A stretch of DNA of 64,000 bases from Effrenium voratum (Eukaryota; Sar; Dinophyceae; Suessiales; Symbiodiniaceae), in contig CAUJNA010002802.1 of the NCBI GenBank assembly GCA_963377175.1, positions 272,931 to 336,930 on the forward strand, in the 5' to 3' direction. A program made the position numbers and the translations under genes. The notes beneath the pieces were generated by a model. It saw only the letters and a list, made by a program, of their open reading frames with translations. It was not told the origin of the DNA and did not search any database. Each line of letters starts with the position of its first letter. Position 1 is the stretch's first letter. Positions 45,101 to 55,212 of the stretch are shown here, piece after piece.

Positions 45101-48100
45101 GAAGAACCCCCACGACTACGTGGGCCTGACACACAACAATCTGCAGATTGACAACGCCGGGCACCGAGGGTCCCGAGGGTTTTCCAAGCCACGGCCCAAA
45201 TTGGTACAGCTGCGCCATTTAAGTGGCTGGTCTCTTTTGGGGGAATCCTTTTCGGTGTGTGTGGGTTTTAAAGGGAAACCATTCAGAAACAGATCCATTT
45301 TGGGTGGCCCACCTGTTTTCGACACTCCTTCTACTTCACAAGGAAAAATGGTGCCCTCTAAGAAGTTACGTGCCGCAAGAAGCCTTTTGGTTTCAAAGCC
45401 TTGGTTTTGGTGAGCCGTCTCCTGGCTCCCAGGCGGATTTTACAAAGCATAGAGTTTTGATTGGCGATACCTGGGGCTCATGAGGGTTCTTAATTTGATC
45501 TGCCTTTTTTTGGGGGGACCCGTTTCAAGATGCCCTCGGCTTTCCTTTGGATTCCCTTTTTAACACCGGGTTTTGGGCGCCATCGAGGCCTTCTTCTGGC
45601 GCAACGTTCCGGGGCCGCAAGGGGAGCTGGGAGGGGTGCAGCCAGGGTTTCCCTCGAGCAGCTTCCTACCTTGAGACTCCGAGACTAAAACAAATCTTAT
45701 ATTCCTGCTTAAGGGTGGTTCAAACCTTTTGACAAGACGAGCATTGACAGAGTGATGTTTATAGGTTGGACACAGGACCAATCCTGGGTTGGGATGGGGT
45801 TGATCAGATTCCAGGCGTTGAGAAGTTCACCGAGGGTGTATGAATAACCTGCCATAAACTACATACATTTGTGCCCCAGCAAAGGCCATTCTCTAAAAGA
45901 AAAACCAACACCCATGGCCTGTCTTCTGATGTCTGGAGCCTCGATCCCCAAGGCGTCAATCGCGTCAGGGTTCGGAAGGCTTGACCCAAGGACTGAACCA
46001 CCCATGGATTTCCGTGGACAACCAGCCAATGCAAAGACGCAATAATGCAGTTTTCTCATTTGGGTGTGGCTCAAAATTGAAGCTGGGTTCGGCAGGAGAT
46101 AGTCATTGTTTCCATTTACCAAGGGACCATTTTGCGTAGCAGTTTTTGAGCCACAGCCATGTCTTCATGGGTCTCGACTGCGTGAGCCAGGCTGTTGACA
46201 CATATAGTGACATAGTGCGCATGGTTGTTAGACAGGGTCGCAAGAACCCAACTATCCGTTGCAGCGGTCTGAAGCAAGCCATGAGCAGCGACGTCAGTCA
46301 TAAACCCGGCAAGGCCTGCAATTCCCTCAAACCAGTGAGATTCATCCAAGCCCGGTTTACAAGCTCATGGAAACACCATAGCAAGAGCAACCATGGGGTT
46401 CTTAGGGGGCTGTAGCGCTGCGTGCCAGCTGGTAACCCACAAGCTGGCATTCAAGGAGTCTACCCAAAACTGCTAGTACATATCAAAAATGCAAATGTCC
46501 GAATCTATTTGTAGCAAGGGTTTCTGTGTCCAGGCGTTTTTTGTATTTAACTTTGCCTTTAAAGAGGGCGCTAAGGAACTACCAGGAGTCCTGCAAGGAT
46601 GTGGTAGTTTGGCAAGCAGCTCCCAACTTAGTCAGGTTGGGATTTAGCTGAAACGAAGTCCCATTTCGCACCACCTAAGAAACCTGGAATGATGTGATTC
46701 CAACAAACGTTATGGTGTGTCACCCATGGTTTCATTCCGTGGTGCGAGATGGACCTTCTCCATCCACAGTACCTCTTGGACCGTCAAGGAGGGACCACCT
46801 CAAACAACCAGAAGCCAACGGTCAAGAGGTGGTGATTCAGAGGCCTTTATCACGTGGATTTGGCTTTCTCTACTTGCACCACAAGACAGAGGTTCATATT
46901 CCTGGTGTTCTACGTCCCCATGGGATTTGCCCTGATTAGCCACGCACTAAATCTGGGGTCTCCCCAACATTACATATTTTCAGATCGACCAAACATGAAA
47001 CGCTGAACAAATAGTTTTCGTGTACCTTGGGGTTGGGCCAAGGGCGGTACCCTTTTGGTTTACCTATGTCGGCATTTTGGTTCAGCCTGGTTTTCCCTTT
47101 TGATTTCGCCTTCAGCTAGCCTGGGCCCTCTTGCCGAGGAAAAGAACGAGGTGGAGGTGGGGCTGCTGGACTGGGGCGTCCTGGCCTGCGGGCCTTTGAC
47201 CGGCGCACTCCAAGGCTTGGAACCTGCTTTTCGCTGCGTCAATATCCAGACTGTCACAAATCTCACCCCTCATGTTCCTTCCTTATGTTCCTTCCTTATG
47301 TTCATTCCTTATGTTCCTTCCTCATGTTCCTTACATTTCCTTACTCAACTAGTTTGCCTGTTGGACATGGGAATGACATGACGGGGGTGATTGTTTCCAG
47401 CAACCATGGAAACCGCCCAGCCATCTGGGCAACCTGGCCATCTGGGGGTTTGCGATCTCAGGATTTGTTGGTACCTTTCCTGGGGGCCATGTTTTGTTTC
47501 AGGTGAACGTTATACAGAGCAATCAAGCAACTGCCATGTAGCAAACGAGAGCGCTCTTGGTTTCCTTTCCACCCCAAAATGGAGGGGACCAGGAGCCAGG
47601 AGAACCCACAATGGATGGGTTCCTTCTGCTTGTGTTCAAAACCAGCCAAATGCGGACCCACTGTTTGGGGGGGATCTTCTTTAGTCGTGAGTCGCTCATG
47701 TCGTTTAGGTTGTGTGTGTTTGGTAGCCGGCTGCAAAGCACCAAGTTTGTCGCAAATGAAGCGTGCCAGTGAGCACACCAACATCTTTGGAGGCAATTCC
47801 TTTCTTGTTTGGGCGGGTTTGCGCTTTCGACCAACCAAACGACTGGCCTGGTTGCACTGGTTTCCTGCAGGGGTTCCGGTCACTGGCCCTCCAGGCTGCA
47901 TCTCGGGGGCGTCCACTGAGGTGCTGCTGGAGTGCTCCGGCAGTTGAATGCGTCAAAGGGCAGGGCTTGCACCGACTTCCCTTTTTGGGCTGTTCAAAGG
48001 CGCTTCCTTCCTTGTGTTGAGTACGAGACGCGTCCCTTTGTAGTGGTTTTCCAATAGGGATGCTGGAGAAAGATTGGCCAACTCTCCATTTGGAGAAGCC

Positions 48101-51100
48101 CAGTCAATATAGAGTAGCTGGATATTTCATCATACGTTGCACATACTATATATATGTATATATATATACACACATTGTTTAGCGATGTTTCTCTTGGCAG
48201 AGTGATGTTGAAGCGGTACGTAGGTTGAGCTTTGTTTGTGGATGGACCAAATGGGGCCAAACATGGCACCCTCCCTGGTTGTGTGGTACTTTAGAACATT
48301 GGTCACAAATAGTCAGGCGTCCCGGTATTTCCCGCTTTTGGGTGGTGCCGTTTTGTCCGCTAACGTGGAATCCATTTGGACTCTTGAGTTGGGACACCTT
48401 TCGGTACACAGGCTCAGATGTCAAGAGGTGCAGGCAGCGACCATTTGCTGTGGAACTCCAGAAATTTGCCACCCGATGTGTACTTCGCCACGCCATTGAT
48501 ATTTGTCCGAACTCTGGAAACGGGAAATATCGAGAAACGGTTTTGCGATCGCATATTGGGGGCCATAGCATACTGTACCCTCTAGGCAGGCAGGGGCGAG
48601 CTCTTGCAACAAATAGATTTGTGAATTTTGCAAACTGTTCATTTGCCCGTCAATTGCATTGTTTGACCGGGGTTGTCCGTGTCCACAAAGGCACTGCAGA
48701 GCCACAAGCACGGCACTGAGGGCTGCTCAACATTGGCTTTGGGACTTGGTGGTTTCTATTTAGACTACCAATCGGAGGACCGTTGATTTGCACTTTGGCC
48801 AGCGGCCATAACCTGGCGACCTACCACTTGTGCTATGCAGCTTGACAATGGCGATGTCATGAGCTTTCGATTGACTTACGAAAGTACAAGGTTGAATGGA
48901 AAAAAGTAAATCGACACCCTTGTAGGGTTGTTTCCTTTCCTTGTGCGCTTTCTAGGGCCTGGGGAGACGGTGTGGCCTGGCAGCCAAAACGCTGAACATT
49001 CAACAGCCAACCAACGAGCCAACAAACAAACAACCAACTCACCAACCCACCCACCCACCCATCAGCCAACCCAGCAACCGGGTCCTTCGGCGCTCTCTCG
49101 TAGCTTCTCAAGGCACCGGGACGCCTTCTTGAAAGCGTTCGTGGACAGTTACGCGGAGAACGGGGGCCCCACCTTGGACATGGACCGGGGATTCCTCCGA
49201 GCCGAATCGATGCCAAGCAGGAACCTGGGGTCTCCAAAATGAAGCAGAAAATTGAACCAGCTTCCTGCTTGGACATTGGTTTCATGCATTCGTTGGTGTT
49301 TTCTAAATGTAGGGTAGACGTTGACCAAAGAGGCAGAATCTGAACTTATGATTTTGGTGTAATTGCCCGAGAGTTGTGGTTTCAGACGCGATGTTTAAGG
49401 GGTACCAAGGGACGCAAAGTGGGACACATGCAAGACCCAAAGATGGGGTTTTCCCGCGGCTTCAGCGGCTTCATAAGGGTGGATTCCACGACCGCGTTGT
49501 TTTTTTTCTTCTATGGCCAAACAATGCCGCCTGCACTAAGTAAATTATTTTGTTCCCTCAGTTGAAGGGAAAAACATGTGCAGTGTTTCGCGGTGGGGTT
49601 CACCAACCTACCAACCTCAAGAAACGTGAAGGCATGGCTGGGCATGGCTCTGTGCCTGGTCCCGACTTTCCTTTTAGAGCAATGACACGAGCCGGGCGTT
49701 TCAAGACTAGGAGCACCTCCACAACTAGGTTAGGGCGGCTAGGGCGGGGGTCTGAACGACCCAAGGCCCCCCGCACCCCCCTCCCCAAGAGGCGGCATGT
49801 ACCGTTTGCGAGGAGCGTCTGAAGATGATGAACTCTTTGATGATGCTCTTGTGGGGGGCCAACATCGTCAGCCGCTTGGCCCGATCCGTATGTCAAAGCC
49901 ACTGGGTGATTCCTTTTGTGTAAACGACCTACTTTGGATCCCAAAGGGAACCAACAGGAGGCAGGAGATTGTTTAAGCAATAGGTGTTGAAGCACGTCAA
50001 ACACGGGCCGGCACCAAAAGCGTGAGTGCTATCAACGTTGGATGAATCTACAGAGACACTCCCAAGCGAGTGGTTTCCCATTTCGTGGTACGAAGCGTAC
50101 CAGTTTAGATTCGGATTCCTAGGATTGGTATGGTACTTCGTCTTCCGCTGTGAGCCTTTATCCAGCTTAGCGGGGATGGTGCCAACCCGAACGAAAATGC
50201 CGAGCGACCCCATCCCCTTTCTTATGGTGTCTTCCATCAGGGCTCCGAGCGACCCCATCCCCTTTCTTATGGTGTCTTCCATCAGGGCTCCAAAATATAT
50301 TTCCCCTGGCTGTGGTGGGAGGTCAGGACACCTAGATTTGCTCCATGTCATAGTCCAGTTTCAGCTAGATGTCGGTGTTGAGTGCTGGTGCTCTGGGTCT
50401 CAATTTATTACACGTAATTTATGTGACGTCTGCCAAACTGGCAGGCGTCAAATTCAGGGCCAGCCGCAACAGGGATCCATGTCTTGTTTGAGTCCACCTT
50501 TTCGCCTGCCAAATTGCGACGAGGTAGAGGGGAGCCCAGGGGAGCCCCTGTGTTTGAGTCCGCCTGCAGGTTTGCCTTTTCAAACCAGTGCTTCAGATAG
50601 AAGACTCCCAGAAAGGTACCGAACCTCAAAGAAAGAAGCCACGCCTATTTCATGTAACCCTGAATTGCAAGGCAACCCTTATTTGGCAACATATTTGGCC
50701 GTAACAAGGCTCATCAGCACCCTGAAGCGTTGGGCTTTTCTTTTGGGGGGTCTTCGGGGTGGCAGGTCTCTTACTTCTCTGGAGATGGGTTTGTCTCCAA
50801 ATGAATGAACTGCCCTTTTTTGTTTGTTGGTTTTCCCTTGACTGCCCTCAACCAGGCAACGGCAACACATTTGGCTACCAGAAAGGCAACTGCTTGAAAC
50901 TTTTAGTTTTGCTTTTGTTTGCGAGAAGGGGGGGAGGGGCAGGTTGGGGTGTTGGGTCAGGCAACGTGAGTCAAGTGCTGAAGTTCACTAAGAAGGAGGA
51001 GTGGGCGGAGATCAACGACTGGATGGACCCCAGGCCACCGGCGGGAGGAAATTCCACCGGGGTCCGACTGGGCAAATCGTAAGCTTCCGAGCTGGAGTTG

Positions 51101-52627
51101 TGAAGTGCTCACGAATGAAGGTCCTCAGGCAATCCGTTTGTCCAATTCGTATTATGCTTGTAGTTTGCCAAAAAACACATTTTTACTTTAGGGGTTAAGG
51201 ACCATTTGCGCGGGACATGGGCGGGACACTGATTGTCCTACAAGTAGGTTCCTATGTCCTTTGCGGATCTGCAAAACTTGGACAAGAAGCTTGTGACTGG
51301 TACTTTGGGTGGCTAAGGATGGTCATGAACAATCATGATAAGGACTCCTGTTGTCTACGAGCGCTATGACCATGGCCTACATAAGGAGTTGACTTAATAC
51401 ATGTTATTGCAGTTGTCAAAGTCTCGTGTAGTTTTAGTCAGGGGGTCGTGTCATGGGGAGCCTCCTTAATATGGGACTCTCAAATTCTCCCCTCGCCACT
51501 TGGGTGTTTCCTAACACGCCATCACTCCAGTCTGAGGATAGTCCTCATAGGTGTCCTTTGTGCTGCAGTGTGGCACCAAGGGTCGCCATTTAGGGATTCG
51601 ATGGCACAGATGTGTTTGGAGCATTTGAGGCAAGTAATCTATTGAATCTGGTGCCAACGAAACCTGCAACTTTGTAAAACACATTCTGTATGAAGGGCGT
51701 GTCAAAGCATTGGCAATGCTTCGATAAGCAATCAGCATGTAACCCACAGAAAATGTCTAAGATCCTTGGGGTATGTGATAGAAGCGGTGCATCAAGGGTA
51801 CCCTTGCCCGCTGAGCCCTTACCAACTCCTTCAACAGACCTGATTTCCGGAGGGGTACGACCCCGGTTACCACTCCGGAACCCTTAAATGGTAAATATAC
51901 ACAATTCAATTCGCGTTATGTTTGTTTACAAACATGTATGCATACCAACATGCACATGCCTTTGAGCAGAATGCGCTTGGCAGTTTGACATTGACCAGGC
52001 TATTGGATCGTTTTCAGACCCGCGCGCACACCACGCAGTTCAAGGAGGCGCTGTGGCTTGACTGCATTGCCAGACTTGGGCTCCCTTTTACCACTTGTGT
52101 AGGTAAGGTTCCGGTGGATAATATGAGTATGTTTTTTTGTAGGGGGCCTCAAAATGGCAGGTGTTTCATGTTTTGCCTTTAAAAAACACTGCAACAAGGG
52201 TATCCTCAAAAAAGACGCCCCTGCTTGGGGAGCCAAGGTTTGGGTGGATACACTATGATAATATAACAACCCAATTGTGCCTTTTTTTGGGGGCCCTCCA
52301 TTCAAGTGGTCGCATTTGCGGGGTTCTCAAAACTACTTGTGGCGCTGGTTTCCCCGTAACCACCATGTAGAGGGTACTGTTAGGGATGTCACTTTAGCGG
52401 TTTGCCTTTTTGGCTTTCCCTCAGCAACAGGTTTATTGTTTGGAAACAGCCAGGCGGTTTCAAAAACGTCCCCCCCCCCCCGCATTGTTTCAAAACACAC
52501 TACCTGTGACTGACCCAAACAGGGAGTGGCTCAGCGTTTGACACTAAGGCAGCTCTATCGCAAGTGGGACCTGTATGGCATTTTCCAGGAATGGAAGTCC
52601 GAAGTCGGGCTGCCTTCGAAGCGGTGA
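30187..52627 (+). CDS. aminoglycoside-phosphotransferase/CHK-kinase-like protein, at least 16 exons
   Basis: Likely exons: 30187-30283, 30390-30502, 31344-31461, 31939-32012, 32579-32695, about 35191-35290, 42690 to about 42785, 43927-44023, 45079 to about 45168, 47116-47214, 47895-47931, 49113-49189, 49790-49873, 50961-51078, 51999-52098 and 52523-52627 (TGA). Order along the fold: FHKSGVLPRDNAV; N-lobe block VEYKKDEPYLHKKLFAKLP with the likely beta-3 Lys; PEIVFNIYLQESVPFRVPKF then YFG|DIS and NFVLITE; RYYLACCRALGKMAGYHK; catalytic-loop region DYVGLTHNNLQIDN; metal-binding-like VEVGLLDWGVLACGP; ISGASTEVLLE|HRDAFLKAF; an aromatic C-terminal exon RQLYRKWDLYGIFQEW. Known relatives phosphorylate small molecules using HxDxxxxN; here the Asp position reads Asn. 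Most introns start with GC. The acceptor of exon six and the junction to exon seven are unclear, and one intron carries a 6-kb mobile region. Substrate unknown. Confidence 0.75.
30631..30654. repeat. (GT)n microsatellite
   Basis: About 12 GT units in the second recognised intron of the kinase-like gene. Confidence 0.9.
31461..31598 (+). mobile_element. MITE-like element, family M3, at a splice donor
   Basis: Left end GGCTCACAGCCACTTGCTCA then AAAACCTGGGTAGATGAAGG; right end ACCAGGTTTTGATTATGGCT then CACA. The right end is the reverse complement of the family consensus left end. The left terminus coincides with the last base of exon 31344-31461 and supplies the GC donor. Confidence 0.7.
32926..33018 (-). 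mobile_element. MITE-like element, family M4, inverted copy with inverted ends
   Basis: Left ATAGGTGTCCTTTTTAGGTT and right CCAAAAGGACACCCATAT are inverted repeats of about 16 bp around a 93-bp unit. The interior AGATGGCCCTGGT is shared, in reverse complement, with the copy at 26300-26398. Confidence 0.65.
33789..34110. repeat. 53-bp tandem repeat array
   Basis: The unit CCTTTGAACACATGGGAATT + GCCATTGTTTGGTGTTTACG + AGGAATCATCACT is present in about six copies. One copy is cut short after GGTGT and the last copy breaks off after CACATGGGGG. It lies in the intron between exons 32579-32695 and 35191-35290. Confidence 0.95.
34160..34680. repeat. cluster of CGCGAAAG words between two 53-bp arrays
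   Basis: TTCGCGAAAGAAACTT, TTTCGCGAAAGATTCCGCG, TTTCGCGAAAGATCCGCG and ATTCGCGAAAGAAACTT occur around 34195-34240, 34390-34425 and 34630-34670. Several contain the palindrome TTTCGCGAAA. No coding function is apparent. Confidence 0.7.
34706..34790. repeat. satellite copies of the 53-bp repeat
   Basis: One full copy and one partial copy of the same unit as at 33789-34110, about 600 bp downstream. Confidence 0.9.
35376..35526. repeat. left GACTTTTC array
   Basis: About ten loosely spaced GACTT or CGACTT words, such as TTTTTGACTTTTCG and GACTTGTTGACTTTTCGACT, preceded by CAAAAAGTCAAAGAAGTCAA. A pure C run (CCCCCCCCC) interrupts it. Confidence 0.85.
36186..36704 (+). CDS. unrecognised 172-aa ORF, probably part of the mobile region
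   Basis: Open frame ending in TGA, preceded by another open block in a different frame (about 36090-36200, ALTVSAQHVVQTVWSEL). It contains an Ala/Leu-rich helix (HDLFVLAMTAAVLQEFAVFG) and SVFTNDVSF-like and LLDGLLSRPVSGLRLT segments. The GC content is higher than in the flanking introns. It is probably an exon or decayed 5' part of the P-loop protein encoded at 37755-39646, split from it by the minus-strand copia-like insertion. No family recognised. Confidence 0.4.
   Translation: MERAQLISGHVDAIYAAAAQGVCCATSADANHDLFVLAMTAAVLQEFAVFGDIAAVLLLQFPTVNEQPSQSFEQQLMLEWGPNWRSRARALFQGAQEPFQVVSAQSLVFTNDVSFRRLFDESAVVTHNVALLLDGLLSRPVSGLRLTCTRRTPFPKKKYGVLRNELLFWHDM
37016..37752 (-). pseudogene. copia-like retrotransposon polyprotein fragment
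   Basis: Read on the minus strand, three frames in turn carry GHALVDLAGVARVKAHGEIA then LTNYVYDDDNSIKFPSGDLT (37750 to about 37500), KIIGSQKQDHWILDKKNKQL then IRVHITPRKALFNQMEP (to about 37300), and ILEDNWRLTSQANKPMINLW then IGKTIFTF (to 37016). The pattern W-x-x-x...L-I/V-R-V-H-x-x-P-R-x-x-L-F is one I associate with dinoflagellate copia-type polyproteins. There are at least two frameshifts, so it is dead. It is inserted against the direction of the surrounding + strand sequence. Confidence 0.55.
37755..39646 (+). pseudogene. P-loop (DUF3987-like?) mobile-element protein, frame-broken
   Basis: A continuous protein sense can be followed only by changing frame about six times, near 37890 (in a run of five G), 38343, 38937, 39070, 39348 and 39518. 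It contains a Walker-A-like GESAAGKD (about 38421), GQQKACLKPVVWALLGAQLP, RLRFVITKA then NQLLVSVLQEIL, KVPVDSHVRILDCLAA then FQIEQRVLVDKKA, and a basic tail FKINSKTVWRNFRQLRFNRG that may be a DNA-binding helix. I recall similar dinoflagellate proteins labelled DUF3987, but this is from memory and uncertain. Short GT-AG-like exons may continue downstream (39793-39898, LCWTKGADTRLTKLHVSDAA, donor GTGAGT; and from about 40229). It could be a pseudogene or a gene with assembly errors. Confidence 0.5.
40667..41110 (+). CDS. Cys/His-finger protein fragment
   Basis: An open frame from ATG (near 40668) reads KMRRHQAENKWECAECGQHV then GSLRDAAHHACP, a C-x2-C...H/C pattern resembling a C2H2-type finger. 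It is followed by basic RRKRKRSRPA and further Cys-rich segments (KRRCCESC). It lies inside the right part of the composite mobile region and may be the nucleic-acid-binding part of that element. The C-terminal part runs into a (TA)n repeat (41118-41142), so the true end is uncertain. Confidence 0.45.
41553..41691. repeat. right GACTTTTC array
   Basis: AAGAAAAGTCAAAAACTTTT then TTTTTGACTTTTCGACTTCG, GGGACTTTTCGACTTTTCGA, CTTTCGACTTTTCACTTTTC. Same word set and same orientation as the left array. Confidence 0.85.
42575..42690. repeat. AT-rich (AATAAT)n tract before an exon
   Basis: About 100 bp of AATAATAAT and ATAATGAT-like repeats, then ATTTTTATTTTATTTTTTT, directly before the exon at 42690. 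It may serve as the 3' end of the long intron. No AG dinucleotide lies next to the apparent exon start. Confidence 0.8.
43272..43355 (+). repeat. interspersed repeat family M5
   Basis: ACAGAAAGGATTTCCCGATT, TTGGACTCAC and AGGGTCAACAGCAACCAAGA are shared with 10636-10720 and 44362-44445. Confidence 0.65.
44362..44445 (+). repeat. interspersed repeat family M5
   Basis: GAACAGAGGATTTTCCGTAT, TTGGACCCACCAAAAGTTAT and GGGGTCAACAGCAACCAAGA. It lies in the intron between kinase-like exons 43927-44023 and 45079-45168. The open block just after it (44458-44579, IQCRKLSDRGLRSGNGHGIE) may be an extra exon. Confidence 0.65.
46062..46160 (+). mobile_element. MITE-like element, family M2
   Basis: GGGTGTGGCTCAAAATTGAA at the left and AGTTTTTGAGCCACAGCC at the right are inverted repeats of about 16 bp around 98 bp. 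It lies in the kinase-like gene's intron between 45168 and 47116. Confidence 0.7.
46636..46771 (+). mobile_element. MITE-like element, family M1
   Basis: TTTCGCACCACCTAAGAAAC, CTGGAATGATGTGATTCCAA, GTGTCACCCATGGTTTCATT and right end TCCATCCACAGTA. The left terminus is decayed. Confidence 0.65.
47270..47335. repeat. CCTTATGTTCCTT repeats
   Basis: Five to six units of TTCCTTATGTTCCTT/CAT variants just downstream of the exon ending at 47214. Confidence 0.8.
48120..48180. repeat. (TA/TATG)n microsatellite
   Basis: CTATATATATGTATATATAT then ACACACA in an intron of the kinase-like gene. A similar (TA)n lies at 41118-41142. Confidence 0.85.
50200..50289. repeat. 45-bp perfect tandem duplication
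   Basis: CCGAGCGACCCCATCCCCTT + TCTTATGGTGTCTTCCATCA + GGGCT is present twice back to back. It lies in the intron between kinase-like exons 49790-49873 and 50961-51078. Confidence 0.95.
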
Positions 52628-53154
52628 CGGATGCAAGCAAGCTCCAGTGGGTGATTTTCGACTCATGCCAAGTGGGAAGGTCTTGAGTTAGAAGGCTAAA
52701 CCTTGAAATATGATACAAGTCGGACATACTATATGTTTTGGTGCAATTGATAGTTGAACCTCTTGGGACATGGGATGTGAGTCAGACATACAACCTTTTG
52801 TTTGACATTTTGTGTTGCGAGTTGAGAGATCAGAAACCATCTCTTTTGCTTGACCTCGGCTGCCAGAATCATCATCCGCGCTGCCGAGGGCGCGAAACAC
52901 CGAACAAAAACCGCCGCACGGCCGGTTTTTCGGCTTGGCCACAAAGCTGGCTAAGCCGCTAGCGGTGCCATCTCCGGCGACGAAAATATTCCACTACCAC
53001 CCACAGGGGAAAACCCTACGGCCCCACAATCCCAGGTAAAACTCGTAGAGCCGGTATGAACCGGTTCTCAGAATGATTTGAGAACCATTCTCGTGGGTAG
53101 ATCCTGAATGATTAGCCCAGGCGTAAGCACAAACACAGATACATGCATCGGAAA
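52628..53154. other. intergenic, no supported gene
   Basis: Follows the TGA at 52625-52627 of the kinase-like gene. I see no exon with splice sites and no clear polyadenylation signal. Confidence 0.4.
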
Positions 53155-53465
53155 GGCACACACGCACACACACACACACAGAAGCAAACACACAGACGGG
53201 CGGGCAGGCAGGCTGACTGACTGACGTACCTGTCCGACTGACTGACTGACTGACTGACTGACCGACCGACTGACTGACTGCCAGACTGGCAGACTGGCAT
53301 GCCGACAGGCCAACAGGCTGACAGGCTGACAGACTGACCGACTGACTGACTGACTGCCTGACTGACAGATTGACTGACTGACTGACCGACCGACCGACTG
53401 ACTGGCAGACTGACAGACTGATAGACTGACACAGACACAGACACAGACACAGACAGACATGCTGA
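53155..53465. repeat. (CA)n and (GACT)n microsatellite block
   Basis: CACACACACACACAGAAG, then about 200 bp of GACTGACTGACT and GACCGACC units interrupted by GGCAGACT and GGCTGACA, then ACAGACACAGACAC units. The Ser/Val/Cys-rich minus-strand frames across it are repeat artefacts. Confidence 0.95.
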
Positions 53466-55212
53466 CAGAAAGAATGACACGAGCGAGCTAAAGCAAAACT
53501 CGCATGGCCACAAGCAGCTAATGTTGCCCATGCCCATGCCGGGGACGCAACGGGTCACGACAGACCAGGCCATATGGATGGAGACTTGGTCAGTTCCTGT
53601 CAGATTGTGTCACGGTCAAAACGCGCTGTGTATTGAGGCTTTTGGGACAGTCTTGAAGCCTTTACACGTAAAAAACTATAGCCGTCTCTGGCAACCGCTC
53701 GCCTGGTTTATTTATGGGGGTCCTCCCCAGTGACAATACTTCCGAACCTTAGTTGGGGTCAGCCAAGTGGTTGTGATGATCTTGTTCAAGCAAACTGAGA
53801 CCCGTGGTAATGCTCTCCAACTGTTTTCTTTGGAGCTCAAGCCTGCTATGGTCAACCATTGTATAAGGTAAAGGCGGGTAAAGGTTTCCATTGAGGGACT
53901 CCGGATCGATACCCCACCCCAGGGGAGTTTACTTCTGACCCACATGACAGGTCCGTCGGCTCCTACTGCAGCAAGAACATGCCGGGGGTCTTGGAAAAAA
54001 CACATCTTGAGACGGGCAGCCTTTGGAATACATTCCCCCCTCACAATTGGTTGAAGCTCCGTGTAAATGATTGTCCACCAAGGGGGTGCAGCGAGTTTTC
54101 GTTCCTTTGGCAGGTTCCTTTTAGCCTTTCTGTGTGGAATCACCTTTTTCTGCGTGCATGTCTTTAAGTTGTCTCTTTCACCTTGGCTCACAACTGTCCA
54201 GTGGTCACTTCCCCCCATTCTTCCAAGCTCGATTGGTTTTTGTGTTGCATGGCCCCATACTTTCTCACTTTTTACCGAGCGGCCCTCAAATGGGGTTGTG
54301 GGGCAATCAAATTACTTCATGCCATTTTGCCGCCTATAGTCGGACCAGTCAGGCCTGAGAACCGACTCTGGAAGGCGAGTGACCGAGAGAGGGTGCATGT
54401 GGGTCATAGGGGGCGGCTCTTTTCAGTCGATTCCTTTGGTTTCTGCCAACCCGGCGGCCACTGGATGGTTGGCTTTCTGTTGCCACAACGATCCCAAAAG
54501 TGCCCTGATTGCACAAACAACCTTTTGTTTTTTTTATTCCACGCGACAATCATGGCCTCGGCTTGGCAGAAAATGCCAGATGGCCCTTCACCTACATAGA
54601 GGGGGACCCTACAAAGTGTGCACCCGCAAAAAGCCGCGAACTTACAGCTGCCCAAGTTGAGCAGCGACTCAGATGTTCTTGCCATGCGCTTTCTGACCTT
54701 GAACCCCCCAGCCCTGCACATACGAGCTGAGTCAAACGTAGCCCAACGCAAGGCAAGACGTGCGCTGGCAGGGTCACATGTTTTTTGCGTCGGTGGCCGA
54801 AGCATCACTTTTCGGGTGTTTGCTTTTGCTGTGGCTGGGGCTTGGGGACAAAACAAGACACCATATTGAAGGCGTTCCCCATGGTAACCACCAGTTGGAT
54901 GGTTATAGGGGGGATTCCATTTCTCATTCCCTTCTGAGCACCAGCAAGTATTTGGACCTGAACACCAGGTTTGGATTGTTCCACTTCAGTGGCCGCCAGA
55001 ATCCTTTGGCGTTCGGTGGATGCTCCCAAAGAGGTTCCCTTCCAGGGTCACTGGCATTTGGTGGGGGAACACTGTTGAACAGGTTTCCTTTTGAGAAAAA
55101 GATAGCCCACATAAATTCCCTTCAAACGAGAACAATGTTCCCTTTTGACCCAAGCCACTCTTCACTCGATCCTCGGCCATGCGCTGCCAGCTGCCATTGA
55201 GTCCATCGCCAG
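53466..55212. other. spacer with one weak exon candidate
   Basis: An open block at 54648 to about 54752 (after CTTACAG, reading LPKLSSDSDVLAMRFLTLNP then ALHIRAESNVAQRK) could be an exon of a gene continuing at 55213. Nothing else is supportable. Confidence 0.3.

Noticed and set aside
49005..49080. CCAACCAAC/CACCCACC run as a CRISPR-like array
   Set aside because: It is a degenerate simple repeat without regular spacers, in a eukaryotic intron.
53068..53573. Ser/Val-rich minus-strand ORFs resembling low-complexity secreted proteins
   Set aside because: They follow the 4-bp GACT repeat, so the pattern is explained by the microsatellite.
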